From contig NZ_NFLV01000009.1 of NCBI RefSeq assembly GCF_002161065.1, positions 1-64,000 of the forward strand: a stretch of 64,000 nt of DNA. The letters run 5' to 3'. The notes beneath the pieces were generated by a model that saw nothing but the letters and a program-made list of their open reading frames with translations, had not been told where the DNA came from and did not search any database. Both the position numbers and the translations under genes were made by a program. This document shows, one piece after another, positions 46,691-53,761 of this stretch (its first letter is position 1; each line of letters starts with the position of its first letter). The stretch comes from Eubacterium sp. An11 (GTDB lineage Bacteria > Bacillota > Clostridia > Lachnospirales > Lachnospiraceae).

Positions 46691-47091
46691 GTGATGGATT
46701 GCAGCTCTTCCTTCCTTTTCTCAACGGCGTCGGATAATTCCTCAAGGGTTTCCTCATCCGCCCCCTCGTTTATGATGGATTCCAATAGCTCTTTTAATAA
46801 CAGGCTCTCTTTTCGACTCTCCTGCTTCACCTGGTACAAGCTCCATTGTTCCCTTGTCATTGTCGGCTCAAAGGAACGCGCATAATTTTTCGTAGTCTTT
46901 TTAAACCCGGCAACACGGATCATCTCTTTTTTTAACAATGCATTGATCAGGATGTGGATATAACTGTCTTTCCATCTCCGGTCTACTGACAACCTTATAA
47001 TCTCGCTGGAGGTCAGTGGTTCTCCAGTATCCCACAGCAGGTTCATGACTTCCCATTCGCTGTCTGTAAGCTTTTTCCTCTTACTTTCCAT
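46675..47091 (-). CDS. BlaI/MecI/CopY-family repressor
   Basis: The 138-residue protein has the winged-helix pattern of BlaI proteins: LTDSEWEVMNLLWDTGEPLT at the N-terminus, HILINALLKKEMI as recognition region, then a C-terminal dimerisation helix. In other systems such repressors are cleaved by a membrane BlaR-type sensor. No sensor gene is present here, so its control is unknown. An inverted repeat lies 58 bp upstream. The 3' end overlaps the converging XRE gene. Confidence 0.8.
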   Translation of the reverse strand: MESKRKKLTDSEWEVMNLLWDTGEPLTSSEIIRLSVDRRWKDSYIHILINALLKKEMIRVAGFKKTTKNYARSFEPTMTREQWSLYQVKQESRKESLLLKELLESIINEGADEETLEELSDAVEKRKEELQSITHSNP

Positions 47092-47342
47092 GATCTTCTC
47101 CTTCCATCATTCATGATACTTTTCTATCCATGTCATTATGTTCCTATATGGATATATGTATAAATATCCATACACACCATTATAGCCTGGTATTTTCTAA
47201 AGCACAATATCCAAACAGGAATATCATAGACGTATCGTTTCAATATCCCTTATTACCATCTTATTGATATCCTATGTATCAATATTCGTACATACCGAAT
47301 TTCTGTACATACTCATATAATAAAACTGTATGAGGTGCAGGC
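47092..47342. promoter_or_regulatory. divergent control region between BlaI-like and XRE genes
   Basis: TGGATAT-N8-ATATCCA (47149-47170) is a 7-bp-arm dyad upstream of the BlaI-like gene. Several TATCC/GGATA half-sites recur between 47110 and 47280. A degenerate copy of the dispersed palindrome (ATACCGAATTTCTGTAC) lies at 47292-47308. No gene seen. Confidence 0.5.
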
Positions 47343-47546
47343 ATGATAAGTTACGAACCACTCTTTGAGACTATGAAGAAAAAGCATATCAGTTCTTATG
47401 AGCTTGAAAAACGGGGCTTTTCCCGTTCTACTTATTATGCCATGAAGTACGGAAAGAGCGTCACCGTCAATACCATCAACCAGCTCTGCGCCATCCTCGA
47501 TTGTGAGGTATCTGATATCATGAAATATGTAAGAGATACCGATTAA
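47343..47546 (+). CDS. small XRE-type HTH protein
   Basis: This 67-residue protein is a minimal Cro-like fold (KKKHISSYELEKRGFSRSTY then VNTINQLCAILDCEVSDIMK). The ATG follows GAGGTG. Proteins of this form are common in Firmicute elements as small repressors. It converges with the P-loop kinase gene; copy 18 of the palindrome lies between them. Confidence 0.8.
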   Translation: MISYEPLFETMKKKHISSYELEKRGFSRSTYYAMKYGKSVTVNTINQLCAILDCEVSDIMKYVRDTD

Positions 47547-47557
47547 CCTTTCATGGC

Positions 47558-47574
47558 GTACTGAAATTCAGTAC
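47558..47574. repeat. dispersed palindrome, copy 18 (contains kinase stop)
   Basis: Perfect copy between convergent genes. The kinase gene stop codon TGA (47570-47568) is part of it. Confidence 0.95.
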
Positions 47575-48065
47575 GTTTCTTTTCTATACCTGTAAAGTTG
47601 TTTCATGATATGTTTTTCTTCCATATCTCCATGTATTTTATAAATTTTTGCAAACCCTTCCGTTTCTGATGGCTCCGACAGCGTTTGATACATCATACAT
47701 ATCCCGATCATCGGGACATGGCGTTTTCGCCGCCGGTTATTTTTCAAGGCTGTCATAAGCGGAGTATCCAGATAGATTGCTGCCGCCCGGATCCCTGATG
47801 GCAGTTTATCCAGCAGCGCTTTCCGCCGGCGGCGGGTGATATTGGTGCAGTCGATGACAATATCATTTCCTGTAGATAGTGCCTCCTTCATCCGGTCATA
47901 AAGGATACGGCGCACTCTTTTCCTCCCCCGTAGGGTCAGTTCCCGTCCATACAGTTCTTTCCGGATGTTGTCTGTCCCTAGATAAACGGCATGGGACAGA
48001 TATTTTTTTGTAAAGGTTGTCTTCCCGGCTCCGGGAACACCAACCATGATATATATTGTCTGCAT
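47568..48065 (-). CDS. P-loop kinase of the AAA_33/polynucleotide-kinase type
   Basis: The 165-residue protein has a Walker A motif GVPGAGKTT (about 9-17), then LGTDNIRKELYG and VIDCTNITRRRRK, the pattern of small zeta-toxin or polynucleotide-kinase-like ATPases. Possible roles are RNA end repair or toxin-like phosphorylation. Nothing nearby identifies the substrate. The C-terminus (RKETY) ends inside the palindrome. Confidence 0.75.
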   Translation of the reverse strand: MQTIYIMVGVPGAGKTTFTKKYLSHAVYLGTDNIRKELYGRELTLRGRKRVRRILYDRMKEALSTGNDIVIDCTNITRRRRKALLDKLPSGIRAAAIYLDTPLMTALKNNRRRKRHVPMIGICMMYQTLSEPSETEGFAKIYKIHGDMEEKHIMKQLYRYRKETY

Positions 48066-48079
48066 GATACGCTCCTTAT

Positions 48080-48096
48080 GTACTGAATTTCAGTAC
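48080..48096. repeat. dispersed palindrome, copy 19 (contains stop)
   Basis: Perfect copy; the stop codon TGA (48092-48090) of the small membrane protein gene is part of it. It also lies 15 bp upstream of the kinase start codon. Confidence 0.95.
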
Positions 48097-48434
48097 GCAT
48101 TGTCTTCCTGCCGGTCTATCCTGACCATTTCCGAAGAAAGAATCGTGTTAAGAGGAATCTGATAGTTTTTCTCACTTACAGTAAAATAGAGCGTTTTATT
48201 CCGGGTGCGGAAAAAACGGTGATATCCGATCACATTTCCATGATAATTGGGATAATCCGAATACAGGAGATGTTCAATGACCATCCCATTCATAAGTGTG
48301 AGCCTGAAACGGTAAGTATATTTTCCATCTTTCTTTTTTGTACTTATGAATGTCATACTGTTCCCTTTCAGGTATAAATAGAGTAAAATAATTACTATCA
48401 ATATTACTACTATAACTGATAAGATTGTTTTCAT
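48090..48434 (-). CDS. single-pass membrane protein
   Basis: The ATG at 48434 is ten bases after AAAGG; a GTG two codons upstream is possible. The 114-residue product has one N-terminal membrane segment (about 3-24) and a soluble beta-rich part with several Tyr residues. It ends DNAY with its stop inside the palindrome. Function unknown. Confidence 0.6.
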   Translation of the reverse strand: MKTILSVIVVILIVIILLYLYLKGNSMTFISTKKKDGKYTYRFRLTLMNGMVIEHLLYSDYPNYHGNVIGYHRFFRTRNKTLYFTVSEKNYQIPLNTILSSEMVRIDRQEDNAY

Positions 48435-48440
48435 AATCAC

Positions 48441-48617
48441 TCATCCTTTCCGGCAGGGTGAACGCCGGACGACATTTTCTCTGCCTTTTCTGGTATCAGC
48501 AGGCTTTTTTGTTGACCTGTATTCATCCTGTGGGTCTGTGATTATGATTTCATCTTTCTGTAATTTATTCAGGATGTCCCGTATTTTTAACTGATAAGAC
48601 ATGGCTACTCTATTCAT
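48441..48617 (-). CDS. 58-residue small protein
   Basis: The ATG at 48617 follows GGAAAGGA at seven bases. The product starts MNRVAMSYQLKIRDILNKLQ and is basic at its end. Its stop codon lies just before the membrane protein gene, consistent with a two-gene unit. Family not recognised. Confidence 0.5.
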   Translation of the reverse strand: MNRVAMSYQLKIRDILNKLQKDEIIITDPQDEYRSTKKPADTRKGRENVVRRSPCRKG

Positions 48618-48631
48618 AATCCATCCTTTCC

Positions 48632-48648
48632 GTACTGAATTTCAGTAC
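48632..48648. repeat. dispersed palindrome, copy 20
   Basis: Perfect copy immediately upstream of the ribosome binding site of the 58-residue gene, in a divergent intergenic region. Confidence 0.95.
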
Positions 48649-48710
48649 AAATGGTTTGCTATCTTCTCCCCTGTCTGCTATACTTATCTCAAAAGTCAGG
48701 AGGTCTGCGT

Positions 48711-48872
48711 ATGGATAAAGATTTATCTCCGGAAGAAAAACAGCAGGTAGTCGAAGAGTTTGATAGGTTCATGAAAGAATCCATCCTTCAGATCGGTAAT
48801 GAAATCCGGGAAGAGGAAGGATTGCCGCCGTTGTCCATGGAGGACATGCTGGAAGGTTCCGGAAAAGACTGA
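48711..48872 (+). CDS. 53-residue acidic small protein
   Basis: The ATG at 48711 has AGGAGG seven bases upstream, so the longer frame is not used. The product (MDKDLSPEEKQQVVEEFDRF) is acidic and helical, without membrane segments. It is followed by a terminator-like hairpin. Family not recognised. Confidence 0.6.
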   Translation: MDKDLSPEEKQQVVEEFDRFMKESILQIGNEIREEEGLPPLSMEDMLEGSGKD

Positions 48873-48883
48873 TACTTTTTAAA

Positions 48884-48917
48884 GGGGCGCTCCCGTGCCG
48901 GGGAACGTCTCTTTTTT
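48884..48917 (+). terminator. terminator after the 53-residue gene
   Basis: GGGGCGCTCCCG and CGGGGAACGTCTC pair imperfectly (GU pairs and a bulge) and are followed by TTTTTT on the plus strand. Confidence 0.55.
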
Positions 48918-48934
48918 GTACTGAAATTCAGTAC
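48918..48934. repeat. dispersed palindrome, copy 21
   Basis: Perfect copy between the terminator and the AraC gene stop codon, between convergent genes. Confidence 0.95.
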
Positions 48935-48935
48935 A

Positions 48936-49793
48936 TTACCCTGTCAGGTAGTCGGACAATTCCATCTGCCGGTTCTCTTCTTTCATCTTCCGGGCTTTTT
49001 TCTCCCGGTACTGCCGGCGGTACTGAAGCGGCGTCGTCCCCATATATTTCTTAAAAGCCGGCACAAAATGAGAGTTTGAGTAGAAGCCGATATTTTCCGC
49101 GATCTCCTGGACAGGTAGATCTGTCTGCTCCAGCAGGGCTTTCCCTTCCTGCACGCGGCGCTGGTGATAATACTCGATCGGTGTCATACCATACGCCGCA
49201 CAAAATGCACGGTTTAACTCTTCCCGTTCCAGCCCACATCGTTCCATGAGTTCCGTGAGAAGGATCTTTTCCCGGAAATGCGCATTGATATAGTCCCGGA
49301 TGTCCCGAACAGCATCGTTCTGCTTTTCCGGGCAAAAACAGGCGGGTGTCCGTCCATACCGGGACAATTCCATCAAAAAGATCTGGATATATTTCTGACA
49401 CACCATTTCATACCCTTGCACTTTTTTCTGTATTTCCCGCCGGATGGCGGATAACGCCTGTTTTGCTGTCCCCGGCGGCACGGTATAGACCGTCTCATCG
49501 ATCCCGGAGACATGAGCCGCAACAGTCAGAAAGAGCAGCTCTGTTCCCGGCTGTACCAAAAGCGTTGTTTCCGTCCCTGTGCCAACAGCAAAATACTGGT
49601 TTTTTCCCACAGACTGGCTGCGTCCGTCCCTGTATCGCTTTCCCTGTCCAATGAGCAGGATAACAATCCCCGGCCCGTCAGCTGCATATAAGATTGCCCT
49701 GTCTTTTTTTAGGGGCCCATGGTAGCTTATTTTATCAACCACTATGGCAGCCTGTCCTGCACACAGGGGTTCCCGGATGATCATTTCGTCCAT
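48936..49793 (-). CDS. AraC-family transcriptional regulator
   Basis: The ATG at 49793 follows GAGGAGG at six bases. The 285-residue protein has an N-terminal cupin-like sensing region (about 1-150) and two C-terminal HTH motifs (LTELMERCGLEREELNRAFC and VQEIAENIGFYSNSHFVPAF) typical of AraC regulators. The effector is unknown. It may control the surface-protein or transfer genes. It lies beside the inverted-repeat array that follows repA. Confidence 0.85.
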   Translation of the reverse strand: MDEMIIREPLCAGQAAIVVDKISYHGPLKKDRAILYAADGPGIVILLIGQGKRYRDGRSQSVGKNQYFAVGTGTETTLLVQPGTELLFLTVAAHVSGIDETVYTVPPGTAKQALSAIRREIQKKVQGYEMVCQKYIQIFLMELSRYGRTPACFCPEKQNDAVRDIRDYINAHFREKILLTELMERCGLEREELNRAFCAAYGMTPIEYYHQRRVQEGKALLEQTDLPVQEIAENIGFYSNSHFVPAFKKYMGTTPLQYRRQYREKKARKMKEENRQMELSDYLTG

Positions 49794-49904
49794 AGCATCC
49801 TCCTCTGTTTGTTTTTCCACCCATCCATCGACTGCATCCTGTATTACCACGGATGGATGGATAGATTATATATATAAATATATTTATTTCTTTTGTATCT
49901 ATTT

Positions 49905-50044
49905 CTTTAGAATCGTCATTCCTGCGATTCTAAAATCGCAACTTTGACGATTCTTGAATCACAAGTTTAACGATTCTAAAAGCCGTTTGATAGGCTTTCC
50001 ACCTTATCTTTCTGTTTAAGAATCGCAACTTTTGCGATTCTTAA
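49905..50044. repeat. four inverted repeats with CGATTCT half-sites
   Basis: IR1 TTTAGAATCG/CGATTCTAAA (49905-49934), IR2 AATCGCAACTTTGACGATT (49934-49952), IR3 GAATCACAAGTTTAACGATTC (shown as halves GAATCACAAG and TTTAACGATTC; 49956-49976), and IR4 with perfect 13-bp arms TTAAGAATCGCAA/TTGCGATTCTTAA (50016-50044). They lie between the repA stop codon and the AraC start. They could be binding sites of the initiator or a copy-control site. No T tract follows IR4, so a pure terminator is less likely. Confidence 0.8.
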
Positions 50045-50053
50045 ATATGTATT

Positions 50054-51034
50054 TTATCCCCCTTTATCTGAGTCTTCCCAGTTGTTCCCGGCGGTGGGGG
50101 ATTCATTATCTGGATAACCTGCAAAGACACCACGGGACATATCATGGGCTGCCAGGGCATTATAGTACGTATTGATGGTAGCCGGGGCGTTATACAGGGC
50201 TGTCAGTAAAAATAGCGGCGGGTTCACGATCTTTTTCGTGCTTTCTTTCATGCATCGAAGGATGTATTCGATATGGCTGGCATCAATCCGTTTCAGTCGG
50301 TTCTGGACCTCGTTGACTTCCCGGTTATCCCCATTGACCCGCAGGTATTTTCGCTGTGTCGTAAAAGCATCCACCATAACAAACAGGATCTCATTGATAA
50401 GTTCCGCATCAAGAGGATGATTTTTTAGTAGATAAGAATAGCTGATCTGCTTCTCCAGGATATCTCGGTATATCTCTGTGACAGATATCTCGGTATTTTT
50501 ATCTGTTTTTTCTGTATGATCGCCTTTTTGCAGGGACATTTCCGGTCCGGTACTGGCCGGTTTCTCTGATCCTATACCATTGACATCCTCAGTTTCCTGC
50601 CGACTGTCTATTTTCTGCCCTTCTGCCTGCGGCTCTTCTTCCCCTGTCTCCTCTTTTTTTAGGTCGCTTTCCTTGTTGGCTTTCGCAGTTGTAAAATCCA
50701 TCACATACAGGATATCCGGCAGCCCCCGGCCCCTCCTGCGACGCCGGAGCAGGCCGGCTTCACATAACTCTTCCATGGCGCGGGTGATGGTATTTGCGCT
50801 GTGTCCAAGGCACTGTGCAAGATTCCTCAGATTATAATGGATATAGATTCTCCCGGTCTCCGGTTCCATCCACCCATTTTTTCTTGATAAGGAGAGCTGG
50901 GATAATAGGACGCCATACAGGAGTTTAGATGTATCCCGCAGTTTCCGATAACAGTCTTCTTCCAACAAAAGGGCTGGAATCTGATAAAACCGGAAATGTT
51001 CGCTGGCAGAACCATAAAAATAATCCAATTGCAT
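50054..51034 (-). CDS. RepA_N-type replication initiator
   Basis: The ATG at 51034 follows GGGAGAGG; a longer frame would overlap ssb. The 326-residue protein starts MQLDYFYGSASEHFRFYQIP, the hallmark of RepA_N initiators (large Firmicute plasmids and Tn1549-like elements), with the winged-helix region SKLLYGVLLSQLSLS and NLAQCLGHSANTITRAMEEL. RepA_N plasmids usually have their origin within or near repA. Its presence implies that the excised element can replicate as a circle. Confidence 0.8.
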   Translation of the reverse strand: MQLDYFYGSASEHFRFYQIPALLLEEDCYRKLRDTSKLLYGVLLSQLSLSRKNGWMEPETGRIYIHYNLRNLAQCLGHSANTITRAMEELCEAGLLRRRRRGRGLPDILYVMDFTTAKANKESDLKKEETGEEEPQAEGQKIDSRQETEDVNGIGSEKPASTGPEMSLQKGDHTEKTDKNTEISVTEIYRDILEKQISYSYLLKNHPLDAELINEILFVMVDAFTTQRKYLRVNGDNREVNEVQNRLKRIDASHIEYILRCMKESTKKIVNPPLFLLTALYNAPATINTYYNALAAHDMSRGVFAGYPDNESPTAGNNWEDSDKGG

Positions 51035-51047
51035 ATTTCCTCTCCCT

Positions 51048-51494
51048 TCATCTTCTTCCATAAAGGCCGGCTCCATCCAGCATCCCATAATCCGGGGATG
51101 GCGGCTGATTTTCAAACGGTGGCTGCTCTATCGGCGGCTGATAATCCCTCTCATCCAACTCCACATTTTTTTCCTTTTCCACATAGTCAATGACCTGCAG
51201 GTCTGTGACAAACAGTTCCACTGCGTATCCTTTTGTGCCATCTTTTCTTTCGTACTGCCGGCTCTGCATCCGTCCGCAGACAGCAACACGGCTGCCTTTT
51301 TTGGCGTAAGACGTCAAGTATCTTGCTTTTCCGCCAAAAGTGACACAATTAAAGAAATCCGTCTCTTCTTTCTGGGAAAATTCCCGGTTTACCGCGATTC
51401 GGAAACGGCACCAATAAGTCTGGCTGTCTGCTTTGTCCTTCATCTGCAATTCCGGCTCATGGGTGAGCCGTCCGATAAATATAGATTGGTTCAT
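51048..51494 (-). CDS. ssb: single-stranded DNA-binding protein without acidic tip
   Basis: The 148-residue protein has an OB fold of the SSB type (NQSIFIGRLTHEPELQ, FRIAVNREF, VAVCGRMQSRQYERKDGTKG). The C-terminus ends GLYGRR instead of the conserved acidic DDIPF-like tip that normally recruits host repair and replication proteins. It would coat transferred or replicating single strands. Its gene lies 13 bp upstream of the repA start codon, so the two are co-expressed. Confidence 0.88.
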   Translation of the reverse strand: MNQSIFIGRLTHEPELQMKDKADSQTYWCRFRIAVNREFSQKEETDFFNCVTFGGKARYLTSYAKKGSRVAVCGRMQSRQYERKDGTKGYAVELFVTDLQVIDYVEKEKNVELDERDYQPPIEQPPFENQPPSPDYGMLDGAGLYGRR

Positions 51495-51512
51495 AACATT
51501 TCCTCCTCCTTC

Positions 51513-51529
51513 GTACTGGGATTCAGTAC
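51513..51529. repeat. dispersed palindrome, copy 22 (two mismatches, contains stop)
   Basis: GTACTGGGATTCAGTAC. The outer arms are kept and two centre bases differ. The sortase stop codon TGA (51525-51523) is part of it. It is also just upstream of the ssb ribosome binding site. Confidence 0.8.
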
Positions 51530-52278
51530 ATTTTGATATTTTTTATCTTGCTGTGTACGACATACCGGGAATCTGCACTCCGCCCTGTAGAACAGGTAGA
51601 CAGGGTGATGACCCGGTCCCCCGCAGAAGGGATAGCAGTCCCTACATCGTAATAATTTTCTTCGATAGTCATGTTAAGCCAGTCCTGCCAGGCTTCCGGC
51701 GTCTGAAAATCCGTGATATAGGTCTCACTGGCATCCTTACAGTCATAGGTGCTGTAGATCTTTGCATGTATCGTCCGTCCCGGTTCATAGATGTAGACAT
51801 CCGGATGTTCCCTCCCAAAATCTTCGTCCTCGTAATCATGCAGGCTGCCGAACATGGACCGGCTGGCCATGTTGTGGCCATAGATGACGATGTGCTGGTC
51901 AGAAAAACTGGCGCCGGGCTGTATAAAGATCGAGCCGGGATAACTGTAGTTTCCCTCATGATCCTTGTGTAAATATTCATTCCATGTTGAACATTGCAGG
52001 ACAGGATAATCAATCTTTGTTCCAGGCACTGTGATCCACGCTACGATATCCGGGTTTTCTTCCTGCAGCTTTTCCCATTTGATATCCGGCATCGTCACGC
52101 CATCATCCAGAGTGTTCTCTTCTGCTGTCCCTTTGACTGCTTCCCGGAGCTTATGTACTTCCCAGTCACTTTTGATGAAAGGCAATGCATCACGCAATGC
52201 TAACGTCCCAAACGCCATGGCTGCTGCGAACAATCCCATGAGCATCAGATAAAACAGAAACCGTTTTAATATGTTCAT
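51523..52278 (-). CDS. srtB: class B sortase
   Basis: The 251-residue transpeptidase has an N-terminal membrane anchor (about 7-29) and the sortase triad H135 (IYGHNM), C229 (TLSTC) and R238 (SRYVV). The order and spacing fit class B. It should anchor the PPQTGD protein and the KTG-ending adhesin of this element to the cell wall. The gene lies 14 kb from its putative substrates, between replication and maintenance genes, as in Tn1549-like elements. Its ATG overlaps the preceding gene stop by 4 bp. Confidence 0.9.
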   Translation of the reverse strand: MNILKRFLFYLMLMGLFAAAMAFGTLALRDALPFIKSDWEVHKLREAVKGTAEENTLDDGVTMPDIKWEKLQEENPDIVAWITVPGTKIDYPVLQCSTWNEYLHKDHEGNYSYPGSIFIQPGASFSDQHIVIYGHNMASRSMFGSLHDYEDEDFGREHPDVYIYEPGRTIHAKIYSTYDCKDASETYITDFQTPEAWQDWLNMTIEENYYDVGTAIPSAGDRVITLSTCSTGRSADSRYVVHSKIKNIKMY

Positions 52279-52961
52279 TTTTCATCTATCATCCTTTCCA
52301 TTCCATATATCCGGACAGAATTAAGATACAGTAAAAGGGTCTCTGTAGCAGGAAAACTTTCTTCTATCTCTTCGCCTATCAGGTTGTAGAAAAGGGCATG
52401 GATTCCGTCCTCATCTTTCCGGAATCCGTTCTCCTCTGCTTCCGCCCACTCTTCTATGATATCTCCAAGGGACGTTATGATATCGTAAAGCCCATAGGTA
52501 AATGGCCCGTGTGTCTGGACCGTCTGGGATATATAGCGTTTCCATTCCATGTCAAGGACCAATAAGATCTCATAGTGATAAGTAAATCCTACATTCATGC
52601 AGGTATCCAGCGCATCGTCTGTGAGTGTAGGCTGCAGGGAGGAATGGCCGGCAACATCCCGTAGGATATAATGATCTTCACAATCATAGGTCTCTCCGGT
52701 TTTTCTGTCGTACATACTATGTACATGTGGATACGTCACATTTTTTGCGAGCATCTGGTCAAAAAGTTTGGTACCTCCCTGCTCCTGGTCTTTAACGAAA
52801 AAAGATTCTTTGCGGCCATCCAGATAGATCCGTCCCACCCGGTCACCGTATGAATGTCCATACCACGGTTTTTCTGACGTAAGTTTTTCTACCGGCTTCA
52901 ATGGAATATCTCCAGGTAGTTCCTGGCTTAATTCAAAATGATAGGTATATTTGTTTTCCAT
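52275..52961 (-). CDS. unknown conserved-looking cytoplasmic protein
   Basis: The ATG at 52961 follows AAGGAG; the frame to 53036 has no such site. The 228-residue product (MENKYTYHFELSQELPGDIP) has no membrane segment or recognisable domain. It is rich in aromatic and acidic residues (GHSYGDRVGRIYLDGRKESF). It is translationally coupled to the sortase. Confidence 0.55.
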   Translation of the reverse strand: MENKYTYHFELSQELPGDIPLKPVEKLTSEKPWYGHSYGDRVGRIYLDGRKESFFVKDQEQGGTKLFDQMLAKNVTYPHVHSMYDRKTGETYDCEDHYILRDVAGHSSLQPTLTDDALDTCMNVGFTYHYEILLVLDMEWKRYISQTVQTHGPFTYGLYDIITSLGDIIEEWAEAEENGFRKDEDGIHALFYNLIGEEIEESFPATETLLLYLNSVRIYGMERMIDEK

Positions 52962-53109
52962 GTATTTCTCCTTTTTAGTGACGGGAACATCCTGGAAAGG
53001 GACGTCCCGCCTGATATGAAAGTATACGTTGTACACAGTTCCCTGTGTACAGGCCCGCCTGTGCTTTTGCAGACCACGGCCCAGGATATCCTGTCCGCAG
53101 GCGGGCGTT

Positions 53110-53126
53110 GTACTGAAATTCAGTAC
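53110..53126. repeat. dispersed palindrome, copy 23
   Basis: Perfect copy in the 266-bp gap between two small genes, adjoining GCCCGCCTG/CAGGCGGGC arms (53053-53106). Confidence 0.95.
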
Positions 53127-53227
53127 GCTATTGAAAGATACTGTTCTTTTGTCTCATACAAGGGCTTCTCCGAACGCTGGAACCATTATTCCACAGGAAG
53201 ATACCCATTGTTTTGCTGTATCTTGCA

Positions 53228-53488
53228 TCACAACAACAGGTACGCGCTCCTTCTCCACCCTTTTTCAACTCTTTTCTTTCTCTTTGCAAACATACCGGAA
53301 AACCCATCTTCATAGGAAAGGTACAGGTTCCCATCTTTATCCATCCAGACATCGTGGATCTCCCCATGTATCCAGCTATCCAGATAACCGTTATGTTTTT
53401 TCCGGAACTCATCTGCCATTCCATGCATCAGGGCATAACACTGTTTATATTCCTCAATGGTCTCTACACCTTTGATGATGATATGCAT
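53228..53488 (-). CDS. 86-residue unknown protein
   Basis: The ATG follows AAGGAGAAG. The product (MHIIIKGVETIEEYKQCYAL; then GEIHDVWMDKDGNLYLSYED) looks like a small globular protein with a basic end. Another overlapping frame is open, but this one has the ribosome binding site. Family not recognised. Confidence 0.5.
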   Translation of the reverse strand: MHIIIKGVETIEEYKQCYALMHGMADEFRKKHNGYLDSWIHGEIHDVWMDKDGNLYLSYEDGFSGMFAKRKKRVEKGWRRSAYLLL

Positions 53489-53508
53489 CTTTTCTTCTCC
53501 TTTTTGGC

Positions 53509-53525
53509 GTACTGAATTTCAGTAC
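53509..53525. repeat. dispersed palindrome, copy 24 (contains stop)
   Basis: Perfect copy; the TGA stop (53521-53519) of the small membrane protein gene is part of it. It lies 21 bp upstream of the next start codon. It is the rightmost copy in the element. Confidence 0.95.
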
Positions 53526-53761
53526 AAGTCATCTTTCCCTTCCTGCCGGCTTTCCCCGGTCTTTTTCCCCTGTCCGATAAATCCCAGGAGATAAAGACCG
53601 GCAAACAGCCAGGCAAGGATAAGGATAACGTGGAGGAAACTTTTCAGGGTCAGGGACAGCTCTGGCGTCCCCGCCTGCTTCAGACATATTGACAGAAAAA
53701 GGAACAGCACAAATACCTTTATCTTGTTTCTTGCCTTCTTTGGCAATCTTTTCATTTTCAT
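53519..53761 (-). CDS. 80-residue two-pass membrane protein
   Basis: A basic N-terminus is followed by two hydrophobic segments (about 15-30 and 40-62) and a charged end (KDDLY) that terminates in the palindrome. It overlaps the upstream gene by 4 bp. Function unknown. Confidence 0.55.
   Translation of the reverse strand: MKMKRLPKKARNKIKVFVLFLFLSICLKQAGTPELSLTLKSFLHVILILAWLFAGLYLLGFIGQGKKTGESRQEGKDDLY

Noticed and set aside
46675-47091. A beta-lactam resistance locus based on the BlaI-like gene
   Set aside because: There is no BlaR-type sensor and no beta-lactamase or PBP2a gene in the element.
13634-53525. Reading the repeated palindromes as a CRISPR array
   Set aside because: Spacing is irregular over 40 kb, units are 17 bp and fully palindromic, there are no uniform spacers and no cas genes.
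13634-53525. Treating every palindrome copy as an ordinary rho-independent terminator
   Set aside because: The core gives only a 6-bp A/T-rich stem, most copies lack a T tract, several lie in leaders upstream of genes, and one lies inside the transposase gene. Only the two GC-extended copies could plausibly terminate.
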